Below are positions 28,382 to 35,614 of a DNA stretch of 64,000 nt, one piece after another; the stretch's first letter is position 1; each line of letters begins with the position of its first letter. The notes under the pieces are model-generated. The model was given only the letters and a program-made list of their open reading frames with translations, had not been told where the DNA came from and ran no database searches. This DNA is from Alphaproteobacteria bacterium (GTDB lineage Bacteria > Pseudomonadota > Alphaproteobacteria > Rhodobacterales > Rhodobacteraceae): NCBI GenBank assembly GCA_030424865.1, contig JAUHVR010000002.1, positions 368,196-432,195 on the forward strand. Reading direction: 5' to 3'. The position numbers and the translations under genes are program-made.

Positions 28382-29665
28382 TCAGAGGGTTTCTGACAGG
28401 GCCTGCGCGGCATTCTCGATGGCGGTTTGGGTGATTGCGAGGTCATCATCGGTGAGCGCGAGGCAGGGGTAGGTTTTGCCAGGGGATTTGAAGATGCCGT
28501 TTTCGCGCAGGACCTTGTTGTAGAGCGCGGCTGCCTGCGCGTTGCCCTCGATGGTGTCGCGGTAGTTGCGGACCTCGGATTGGGTAAAGACCACTTCGAA
28601 AAGGGTTGGGTCGCCGACGATCTGATGGGGAATGTCGCGCGAGGTGAGCGCGGTTTGTGTCATCTGAATGATTTGCTGGCCGAGGCTGCGCAGGCGATCA
28701 TACTGACCGTCGCGCTGCAGGATTTCGAGCGTTTTCAGGCCCGCGACGGCAGCGACCGGGTTGCCGGACAGGGTGCCGAGTTGCATCAGCCAGTTTTCTG
28801 CGCCCACGACGGATTTGTCGAAATGCGCCATGATCTCGGCGCGGCCGGCGGTGGCGGCCAGCGGGAAGCCGCCGCCGATGACTTTGCCCAGGGTGCAGAG
28901 GTCTGGGGTCACGCCGTAAAGCTCTTGCGCGCCGCCCCAGGCGAAGCGGAAGCCGGTGACCACCTCGTCAAAGATCAGTACGATGCCGTATTTGTCGGCC
29001 TCTTCCCGCAAAAGCTGCAGGAAGCCGGGCAGGGGCGGGACGATGCGCTGCAGAGGTTCGACGATGATACCTGCGACCTGGTCGCCATGCTCGGCCAGCA
29101 GTGAACGGATGTAGTCGAAATCGTTGAAGGGGGCGATCAGCATCTCGGCGGCGACGCTGGCGGGGATGCCGGCGCTGTCGGGCTGGGCCTGCGGGAAGTT
29201 CACGCGGCGGGTGGGGGCGAGGCTCATCTGGGCCTCGGCGCTCATTCCGTGGTAGCCGCCTTCGAACTTCACGATCTTGTCGCGCCCGGTAAAGGCGCGG
29301 GCGGCGCGGATGGCGTACATGTCGGCCTCGCCGCCGGAGCTGACATAGCGCAGCTGTTCAGCGCAGGGGACGGCGGCCACGATGGCCTCGGCCAGCTCGA
29401 TGGCCGCGGTGTTGTTGGCAAAAAAGGTCATGCCTTTCGGCAGTTGCTCATAGACCGCCTCGAGCACCTCGGGGTGGCCGTGGCCCAGCAGCATGGGGCC
29501 CGAGCCGATCAGGTAGTCGATAAATTCATTGCCGTCTTCGTCACGTACCCGTGCGCCCTGACCGTCGCGGATGAAGATGCTTGGGTCGAAGTTGCCGAAG
29601 CCGCCGCCGGGCAGCACCTCTTTGGCACGGGTCAGCCAGTCGGCTTGAGAGGTTTGAGTGAGCAT
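28382..29665 (-). CDS. Class III PLP-dependent aminotransferase (glutamate-1-semialdehyde aminotransferase-like)
   Basis: A 427-residue fold-type I enzyme. Motifs are GSGPMLLGHGHPEV, the PLP-site SSGGEADMYAIRAAR, GGYHGM, and IFDEVVTGFR with the cofactor-contacting aspartate. The Schiff-base lysine is in TLGKVIGGG. A GGAGA ribosome site precedes the ATG. It is the last gene of the DMSP/betaine-type operon, 24 bases after an enolase-superfamily gene. It may transaminate or isomerise an amino- or oxo-acid product of that pathway. A role in heme synthesis is unlikely given the context. Confidence 0.88.
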   Translation of the reverse strand: MLTQTSQADWLTRAKEVLPGGGFGNFDPSIFIRDGQGARVRDEDGNEFIDYLIGSGPMLLGHGHPEVLEAVYEQLPKGMTFFANNTAAIELAEAIVAAVPCAEQLRYVSSGGEADMYAIRAARAFTGRDKIVKFEGGYHGMSAEAQMSLAPTRRVNFPQAQPDSAGIPASVAAEMLIAPFNDFDYIRSLLAEHGDQVAGIIVEPLQRIVPPLPGFLQLLREEADKYGIVLIFDEVVTGFRFAWGGAQELYGVTPDLCTLGKVIGGGFPLAATAGRAEIMAHFDKSVVGAENWLMQLGTLSGNPVAAVAGLKTLEILQRDGQYDRLRSLGQQIIQMTQTALTSRDIPHQIVGDPTLFEVVFTQSEVRNYRDTIEGNAQAAALYNKVLRENGIFKSPGKTYPCLALTDDDLAITQTAIENAAQALSETL

Positions 29666-29689
29666 TGGAAGGTCTCCGGGGGGATGAGG

Positions 29690-30793
29690 TCAGTCAAGAA
29701 CGAGGTCGGGGGCGCCCAGCAGGTCAAGATCGGGTGCGATGCCAAGGCCGGGGCCGCTGGGTGGCGCGATGCGGCCCGAGCGGCGCGTGGGTGCCGTGGG
29801 GTCGAGGCGGGGCGACACGTAGCTGGACAGGTCGCAGACGTTCAGGACGCGGGCGGGTTCGGTCGCGGCGCCCAGATGCAGGGCGGCGGCGGTGACGATG
29901 TCGCTGCCCCAGGTGCATTCGATGCACATCTTGGGGCCGAGGTGCAGGCAGAGGTCGCGGGCCTGACGCAGTTTCGACAGGCCGCCGAACTTGGAGATCT
30001 TGAGCGCGACGGCGTCCATGATGCGCAGGTCATGGGCGGCCAGCAGGCTGGCGGTGTCGTGGGCCAGTTCGTCCATCTTCATCGGCAGGCCGCTGGCGGA
30101 TTGTACCGCGGCGCATTCGGCCATGGTCTTGCAGGGGGCCTCGAGCATGATATCGAGGTGCGCGACAGCGCGGCCTGTGCGCGTGGCATCAAGTTGCGTC
30201 GCGCCGCAGTTCCAGTCGCCATAGACGATGGGGCCGGGGCCCACGGCCTCGCGCACCTTGGTCAGGCGTTCGACATCGGCCTGCCAGTCGGCATCTGCGC
30301 CCAGCTTGACCTGAAACTGGGTCATGCCTTTGGATTGGGCGTCCTTGGCGATGCGCACCATCTCGTCCGGGGCGATGCAGGTGATCGAATGATAGAGTGG
30401 CAGGTCGGCCTGACGTTGTCCGCCCAGCAGGGCATGCAGCGGCAGGTTTGCGGCCTTGGCGGTGATGTCCCACAGGGCGATGTCGAGGGCGGATTTGGCG
30501 TAGCGGTGGTCGGGCAGGTGTGCATCGGCCTTGGCGATCAGCGCCTCGGGGCCAACAGGGTCTGCGCCCAGAAGGACCGGTGCCAGATCGGTCAGGGCCG
30601 GGCCGACGCCCCGTGCGTAGGCCGGCAGGTAGTGGGGGATCGGGCAGACCTCTCCCCAGCCGGTCAGGCCCGCATCGGTGTCGACCCGCAGGACCACGGT
30701 CTCGACCGTGGCGCAGGTCTTGCCCTCGGCCATGTAGTAGGTCTCGTGGCTGGTCAGAGGGACATGCCACAGCGACAGGCGGGTGATCTTCAT
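29690..30793 (-). CDS. Enolase-superfamily enzyme (MR/MLE type), paralogue 1
   Basis: A 367-residue mandelate racemase/muconate lactonizing-type enzyme. The base lysines are K163 (QVKLG) and K265 (ALKIS). Metal ligands are about D193 (YGDWN), E218 (MLEAP) and D241 (KMDE). The N-terminal capping domain holds the usual GWGEVCP. Abstraction of an alpha proton next to a carboxylate is expected, giving epimerisation, dehydration or cycloisomerisation. The ATG at 30793 overlaps the upstream cupin gene by 4 bases. It differs in substrate-loop residues from paralogues 2 and 3, so it probably has a distinct substrate. Confidence 0.88.
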   Translation of the reverse strand: MKITRLSLWHVPLTSHETYYMAEGKTCATVETVVLRVDTDAGLTGWGEVCPIPHYLPAYARGVGPALTDLAPVLLGADPVGPEALIAKADAHLPDHRYAKSALDIALWDITAKAANLPLHALLGGQRQADLPLYHSITCIAPDEMVRIAKDAQSKGMTQFQVKLGADADWQADVERLTKVREAVGPGPIVYGDWNCGATQLDATRTGRAVAHLDIMLEAPCKTMAECAAVQSASGLPMKMDELAHDTASLLAAHDLRIMDAVALKISKFGGLSKLRQARDLCLHLGPKMCIECTWGSDIVTAAALHLGAATEPARVLNVCDLSSYVSPRLDPTAPTRRSGRIAPPSGPGLGIAPDLDLLGAPDLVLD

Positions 30794-31377
30794 GAGGTGA
30801 CCTCCAGAGAAACATCGAGGCGAGAGCGGTCCATCAGCCCCGCACCGCGCCAATAGGCAGCGGCCAGCAGCGGCTGATCGGTCATCGTCATGGCGTGTGG
30901 TTGCCAGGGGGCGTGGTGGATCAGCTGGCCGGGTGTGGCGGTGATTGGGGCGCGCCCTGCGGCCTGAAACCGGGCAGAGCCGGCGAGGACGACATAGGTT
31001 TCCTCGGGCTGATGGGCGTGGGGCGGATAGTGCTGGCCTACGCCGAAGTAGACGATTGCGACGCGGGTGTTCGGGCTGACGAAGGGGCCATCGGGCGAGG
31101 CGACGTTGATCCAGCCATAGGCATCGAGCCAGTCCTGGCTGAAGCCGTCGACTTGTGTGTAGCTTTGCAGCCAGTTGCACGCGGGGATCACGTCTTGCAG
31201 GGCGGTGACGACGGGAGCGGTTTCGGGCGGGTGCGGAAGGGCTTCGATCAGATCGCAAACCGGCAGGTGGCGCGGGACGGGTGCCTGATAAGGCAGGTGG
31301 CGCAGCAGCGGGCCCACCCAGTCAAGCGTGGGGTGGCCTGCGGCAAGCGTTGCGAGTTCTGACAGCAGCCTTTCCAT
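30790..31377 (-). CDS. DddQ-type cupin, putative DMSP lyase, copy 1
   Basis: A 195-residue single-cupin protein. The active-site pattern Y-x2-H-x-H-x3-E-x-Y is met by Y117, H120, H122, E126 and Y128 (HYPPHAHQPEETY), with a further histidine at 161. This is the metal-binding and catalytic pattern of the DMSP lyase DddQ, which cleaves dimethylsulfoniopropionate to dimethyl sulfide and acrylate. The ATG at 31377 is favoured over upstream starts. It is more divergent than copy 2, so a different beta-elimination substrate is possible. It sits between two enolase-superfamily genes. Confidence 0.7.
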   Translation of the reverse strand: MERLLSELATLAAGHPTLDWVGPLLRHLPYQAPVPRHLPVCDLIEALPHPPETAPVVTALQDVIPACNWLQSYTQVDGFSQDWLDAYGWINVASPDGPFVSPNTRVAIVYFGVGQHYPPHAHQPEETYVVLAGSARFQAAGRAPITATPGQLIHHAPWQPHAMTMTDQPLLAAAYWRGAGLMDRSRLDVSLEVTS

Positions 31378-31381
31378 CGCA

Positions 31382-32491
31382 TCAGCCCTGATAGACGGCG
31401 ACAGGGTCGCCAAGCGCGTCTTCGTCAGGATGCACGCCAAGGCCCGGCACTTCGGGCAGGTGCAGGTGACCGTCGATGTTGCGCGGTCCGCGCCCGCCTG
31501 CAATCTCTGCGGTGATCATGTCCTGACAGGCCCAGACGGCGTGGCAGATGGCATCAGGGATTGTGGCGGCGAGGTGCAGTGCCTCGGTGTCGGCCAGCAC
31601 AGAACCGCCGGTGGCCATGACGAACATGTCGATGCCGTGCGCCAGCGCCACATCACGCAGGCGGGCGGCCTTGGTGAGGCCGCCAACGCGGTTGAGCTTG
31701 ATGCCAAAGATCTCCGCGATGCCCTCGCGCGCGATCCGGGTAGCGTCCTGCAGGGTCACCAGCGTTTCATCGACCGACACCGGGCTGGCGTGCAGGCCAG
31801 AGATGGCGGCGATGTCGTCGAGCGTTTCGCAAGGCTGTTCGAACATCACGTTCAGGTCTTCGCAGGCCGACATCACGCGCAGGGCCTGCTGGCGGGTCCA
31901 GCCTCGGTTCACGTCATACAGCACGATTTCGCCGGGACGGCGGAGGGATTCGACGTCGCGGACACGGGCGATGTCACGCTCGACATCGCCGCCGATCTTG
32001 ACCGAATGGGCGATGTAGCCGCGTGCACGGTAGCGCTCGATCACCTCGCGGGTGTCGTCGATGGTCTTGGCCCCCACGGAGGAGGCGATCGGGCGCGGGG
32101 TGCGGGATCCGCCGCCCATCAGATCGGCAATCGGCAGACCCGCCGCCTGACCCGCGATGTCCCAACAGGCCATGTCGATGGGGCTTTTGGCATAAAGATG
32201 CCCGGGCAGGGCAAGGTCCATGGCGCGTTCGACATCAAGCACCCGGCGCGGGTCAAGGCCCAGGACAAAGGGCGCCATGGTCTCGATCCCGGCGCGGATG
32301 CCGGGGCCGTGGGCTGGTACATAGGTGTGGCCCCAGGGCGTGCCCTCACCCCAGCCGGTGATCCCGGCGTCGGTTTCGAGTTTGACCAGCGTGGCGTCCA
32401 GAACCTCGAATTTCAGGCGGCCGCCGGACAGCCAATAGGGATGCTCGAGCGGCAGGTTGACGTGATAGACGGTGATGCGGGTGATTTTCAT
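31382..32491 (-). CDS. Enolase-superfamily enzyme (MR/MLE type), paralogue 2
   Basis: A 369-residue MR/MLE enzyme. K165 (SVKIGG) and K265 (GIKLN) are the acid/base lysines. Metal ligands are about D193 (YDVNRG), E218 (FEQPC) and D241 (VDET). A capping-domain segment contains GWGEGTPWGHTY. Such two-lysine enzymes include N-methylproline and betaine racemases/epimerases. It overlaps the orphan 84-residue gene by ATGA. Its exact substrate is not known, but the operon points to a quaternary amine or proline derivative. Confidence 0.88.
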   Translation of the reverse strand: MKITRITVYHVNLPLEHPYWLSGGRLKFEVLDATLVKLETDAGITGWGEGTPWGHTYVPAHGPGIRAGIETMAPFVLGLDPRRVLDVERAMDLALPGHLYAKSPIDMACWDIAGQAAGLPIADLMGGGSRTPRPIASSVGAKTIDDTREVIERYRARGYIAHSVKIGGDVERDIARVRDVESLRRPGEIVLYDVNRGWTRQQALRVMSACEDLNVMFEQPCETLDDIAAISGLHASPVSVDETLVTLQDATRIAREGIAEIFGIKLNRVGGLTKAARLRDVALAHGIDMFVMATGGSVLADTEALHLAATIPDAICHAVWACQDMITAEIAGGRGPRNIDGHLHLPEVPGLGVHPDEDALGDPVAVYQG

Positions 32492-32742
32492 GCTGTGCCC
32501 TTCAGTTCCGCGCGCAAGCCGTCAAGATCGCCCAAGACCCAGATGCGGGCCAATCGGTCCTCGCGCTGGGTAAAAGAATGCTGCGCGGTTACATCCGATC
32601 TGGCGGCCAGGTGCCGCGACGCCCATGAACGGGGCGCGGTGTATCCCGCTGAACCGCATTTCTGCCGCCGCGCGGGGGCCTGATCGATCTGGCCGGCCAC
32701 CGGAAGCTCTGCGTTGAAGCGTTTTACGAGGTCTGCGATCAT
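32488..32742 (-). CDS. Orphan 84-residue protein between two enolase-superfamily genes
   Basis: An 84-codon frame joined by ATGA overlaps to both neighbours, which is good evidence that it is translated. The sequence is hydrophilic, with no membrane helix or signal, two short basic stretches (ARRQKCG, RHLAARSD) and an end that looks helical (ARIWVLGDLDGLRAELKG). It could be a small accessory protein or the remains of a shortened gene kept in frame. No family was recognised. Confidence 0.5.
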   Translation of the reverse strand: MIADLVKRFNAELPVAGQIDQAPARRQKCGSAGYTAPRSWASRHLAARSDVTAQHSFTQREDRLARIWVLGDLDGLRAELKGTA

Positions 32743-33848
32743 GTCCGGTACTCCGCTACCGGCGCGCCCAGACTGTCGAAATCCGGTACAACGCCCAGCC
32801 CCGGCAGGTCCGGAGCATATAGCTTGCCGTGGTCTGCACGTGCACCGCCGATGCCCGTAGACCGGGTGTTGTAGTTCATCAGGTCAGTGGTGTTCTGCAG
32901 GTACTCTTCCGGCGTCGAGGCCGCGAAATGCGCCAGAACGGTCGAGGTGATCTCGCCCCCCCATGTGTCTTCGGCGACGACGGCGATGCGGTTGTCGATC
33001 AGGAAATCGCGGACACGGCGGGCCTTGGACAGGCCGCCGAGGTTGGAAATCTTGAGACAGCAGATCTCGGCCCCGCGATCCGCGACAATGCGCTGGGCCG
33101 CGGCGATGCCGGTCACGCATTCATCCAGCTTCATTGGTTGCTCGGCGACGCGGCGCACCTGTTGGCATTCCTCATAGGTGCGGCAGGGCTGTTCGAGGAT
33201 GAAGTCCAGATCGCGGGTGGCGCGGGCCACGCGAATGGCATTGTCGACGCGCCAGCCCTGATTGGCGTCCGCCATGGCCTTTTCACCGGGCCTCAGCAGC
33301 GGCACGGCGGTCTTGATCCGGTCGATGTCCGTCACCCAGTCCGCGCCGACCTTGATCTGAAACTGGCGATACCCCTGAGCGCGATAACGCTCCATCTCGG
33401 CCACGGTTTCGGCCAGATCGTCCTTTTGCGGGGCCACGCGGTACATGGGTGCGCCGTCGGTCAGCTTGCCGCCCAAAAGCATCCAGACCGGCTGACCCGA
33501 GGCCTGCCCAAGCAGGTCCCAACAGGCCGCGTCAAAGGGGGCCTTGGCGTAGCCATGGCCCTGCACCAGATGGTCCATCAGGCGCTCGATCCGCCCGACC
33601 TGGCGGGGGTCTTCGCCCAGAAGGTTCGGTGCGACCAGCCGGGCCAGCGCCTCGACCCCTTCCGAATGGGCGACCATGTAGTTTTCACCACAGGGCGTGA
33701 ACTCGCCACAGCCTTGCAGGCCCGCGTCCGTGTCGATCACCACCACGCTGGCCTGCGCGATGTCGATGGCGTTGCCCGCGCCCCAGGCGTAGGTGCCGCC
33801 GACATAGGGCAGGGGGGTCTTGAAGATGCGGATGCGGGTGATCTTCAT
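32739..33848 (-). CDS. hpbD: 4-hydroxyproline betaine 2-epimerase-like enzyme (HpbD family)
   Basis: A 369-residue enolase-superfamily enzyme. K166 (QIKVG) and K266 (CLKIS) are the two-base lysines; D194, E219 and D242 bind Mg2+. Phrases such as GCGEFTPCGENYM, HLVQGHGYAKAPFDAA and DLMNYNTRSTG match what I recall of the characterised Pelagibaca bermudensis HpbD. That enzyme epimerises trans-4-hydroxy-L-proline betaine (and proline betaine) at C2, the first step before N-demethylation. The nearby Rieske and flavin demethylase-like genes fit this pathway. The orthology is from memory and was not checked by alignment. Confidence 0.8.
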   Translation of the reverse strand: MKITRIRIFKTPLPYVGGTYAWGAGNAIDIAQASVVVIDTDAGLQGCGEFTPCGENYMVAHSEGVEALARLVAPNLLGEDPRQVGRIERLMDHLVQGHGYAKAPFDAACWDLLGQASGQPVWMLLGGKLTDGAPMYRVAPQKDDLAETVAEMERYRAQGYRQFQIKVGADWVTDIDRIKTAVPLLRPGEKAMADANQGWRVDNAIRVARATRDLDFILEQPCRTYEECQQVRRVAEQPMKLDECVTGIAAAQRIVADRGAEICCLKISNLGGLSKARRVRDFLIDNRIAVVAEDTWGGEITSTVLAHFAASTPEEYLQNTTDLMNYNTRSTGIGGARADHGKLYAPDLPGLGVVPDFDSLGAPVAEYRT

Positions 33849-34444
33849 TGCACCAGCTCACGTTCTGTCAGCATCGGCGGGGTTTCGAGGTGTGAGCGCC
33901 AGAGCACATAGGCCAGCAGAGGGCTGTCGAAGGTCTGCGTCGCGTGGGACTGGCCGCTGGCGTGAAACACCGAGTCGCCGGGTCCGAGCATCCGGGGCGC
34001 GTGGCCTTCGGCCAGGAACTGCGCTTCGCCGGCCAGGATGCAATAAAGCTCTTCGGCAGGGTGGTGGTGCCAGGGGTAATAGAGCCCCGGAGGCATGTAG
34101 ACGACAAAGGCATACATGCTGTCGCTGTCCCAGGCGCCGTCCGGGCCGATCAGGCAATAGCAGCCGAACCTGTCCTTGAAGTCCTGACCGATGTCCGTGT
34201 CCTTGTAGGGTTCACGCCAGTGCGCCAGAGGGGCGGCGTCCAGAAAGCCCTGCGCCAGGGGGCAGGGCGGGCTGTCGGACAGCAATGGGTCCGCCGCCAT
34301 CAGGTCGGCGGCGGGATGAGGGTATGGGGTTACCTCGGTTGGCCTCAGATCCTCGGCAAAGGCGCAAAACCGGTGCAGCGCGGGGTGGACGCGGTGCAGG
34401 GCCTGCGCTTCGGCCAGCAGGGTGTCAAAGGCGGCGCGGGTCAC
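33845..34444 (-). CDS. dddQ: DddQ-type cupin, putative DMSP lyase, copy 2
   Basis: A 199-residue cupin. LYYPWHHHPAEELYCILAGE gives Y123, H126, H128, E132 and Y134, plus H167, matching the DddQ active site closely. The expected reaction is cleavage of DMSP to dimethyl sulfide and acrylate. The GTG at 34444 is chosen because it forms a 4-base GTGA overlap with the preceding dehydrogenase gene. Two neighbouring dddQ genes have been described in another roseobacter, Roseovarius nubinhibens. This copy is the better DddQ match of the two here. Confidence 0.83.
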   Translation of the reverse strand: MTRAAFDTLLAEAQALHRVHPALHRFCAFAEDLRPTEVTPYPHPAADLMAADPLLSDSPPCPLAQGFLDAAPLAHWREPYKDTDIGQDFKDRFGCYCLIGPDGAWDSDSMYAFVVYMPPGLYYPWHHHPAEELYCILAGEAQFLAEGHAPRMLGPGDSVFHASGQSHATQTFDSPLLAYVLWRSHLETPPMLTERELVQ

Positions 34445-35526
34445 GGGATGACCACGATGTTGCCGGTGTGACGCTTGTCGATAAAGGCCTGCTGCGCGGC
34501 CGGTAGCTCTGACAGCGGGAAGGTGGCCGCGACCAGGGGTTTCAGCTGCCCCTGTTCGATGTAGCGCACGACATCCGGGAAGACGTTCAGCGGCACGACG
34601 GTCGAGCCGGTGAAGGTCAGGTCGCGCAGGTAGAGCGTCCGCAGGTCCAGATCGACCATCGGCCCGGCGATGGCGCCCGAGATCGTGTAGCGCCCGCCGC
34701 GTTCCAACACGTCGATCAGGTTGGGCCAATAGGGGCCGCCAACGACGTCGGCGACGACGGTGACCTTTTCCCCGTCCAGTGCGGCTTTCAAGTTGTCCGG
34801 TGCGCGCGGCAGGATGCGGTCGGGGTTCAAAAGCGCGACCTCACCGTGCTTGGCCTCGGACGCCATGGCGATGACCCGCGCCCCGCGCAGCTTGGCCAGT
34901 TGCACAACGGCACCACCGACGCCGCCCGAGGCGCCGGGTACGAGGACTGTATCCTCGGCCGTCACATTGGCGCGGGCCAGCATGCCCTCGGCTGTGGTGT
35001 AGCTGCACTGGAACGTGGCAAGCTCGGCGTCGCTGAGGGGGCTGTCGACCACCTGAACGCCGCGCTGGGGGGCCTTGGTGTATTCGGCAAAACCGCCGTC
35101 CAGCTCGGACCCGAAATAGCGGGCCTTGTCAAAGTTCGTGGGGTCGGACCAGTCGCGCTGCCAGCCATCGACCATGACGCGCTTGCCCAGCATCGCCGGG
35201 TCAGCACCTTCGCCCAGGGCCACAACAGTGCCAACCGCATCCGCGCCCTGGATGCGCGGAAAGGTTATCGGCGCGCCGCCCCAGGTGGGGTCCTCTTCGT
35301 TGACATCGGCGTAGCCGCCGCCGGTTGTGGCCTCGGTCACCGCCTTGGAATACCAGCCCGAGCGGGTGTTGACGTCGGTGTTGTTCAGCCCGCAGGCGCC
35401 GACCTTGATCAGCACCTCTTCGGGGCCAGGCTGTGGCACCGGCCAATCGGTGCGCCATTCATACATCTCGAGCCCGCCGTGGCCGGTCAGGATCATCGCA
35501 GACATGGTTGTCGGGATCTGGGTCAT
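34441..35526 (-). CDS. Zinc-type alcohol dehydrogenase/quinone oxidoreductase-like protein
   Basis: A 361-residue medium-chain dehydrogenase/reductase. The N-terminal GroES-like domain has CGLNNTDVNTR and GADAVGTVVALG. The Rossmann motif is ASGGVGGAVVQLAKLRGA. The structural-zinc cysteine cluster is absent, which is more like quinone reductases and acryloyl-CoA reductase-type proteins. GGAGA precedes the ATG. Because it is coupled to dddQ, it may reduce acrylate-derived or other enoyl products, but that is inference. Confidence 0.85.
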   Translation of the reverse strand: MTQIPTTMSAMILTGHGGLEMYEWRTDWPVPQPGPEEVLIKVGACGLNNTDVNTRSGWYSKAVTEATTGGGYADVNEEDPTWGGAPITFPRIQGADAVGTVVALGEGADPAMLGKRVMVDGWQRDWSDPTNFDKARYFGSELDGGFAEYTKAPQRGVQVVDSPLSDAELATFQCSYTTAEGMLARANVTAEDTVLVPGASGGVGGAVVQLAKLRGARVIAMASEAKHGEVALLNPDRILPRAPDNLKAALDGEKVTVVADVVGGPYWPNLIDVLERGGRYTISGAIAGPMVDLDLRTLYLRDLTFTGSTVVPLNVFPDVVRYIEQGQLKPLVAATFPLSELPAAQQAFIDKRHTGNIVVIP

Positions 35527-35539
35527 GAGGCGGTCTCCG

Positions 35540-35601
35540 GCAGTTTGGGGGCTCTGCCCCCGCCTTCGGCTCCCCCGGGATATTTGGGGCAAGAAGAAAG
35601 G
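35540..35601. repeat. Hairpin plus TATTT-GGGGCAAGAAGAAAGG box, copy 3
   Basis: A GC-rich hairpin (GGGGGC TCT GCCCCC near 35547-35561) is followed by CCCCCGGGATATTTGGGGCA and AGAAGAAAGG. It lies in the 88-base gap between the flavoprotein and dehydrogenase genes. The hairpin-plus-box structure matches the unit at 59792-59853. Confidence 0.6.
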
Positions 35602-35614
35602 CGGGGCTGGGGTG

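Noticed and set aside
29249..30856. A 535-codon plus-strand frame over the aminotransferase and MR/MLE genes
   Set aside because: Glycine/alanine-rich shadow with no motif; the minus-strand frames have complete catalytic residues and coupled starts.
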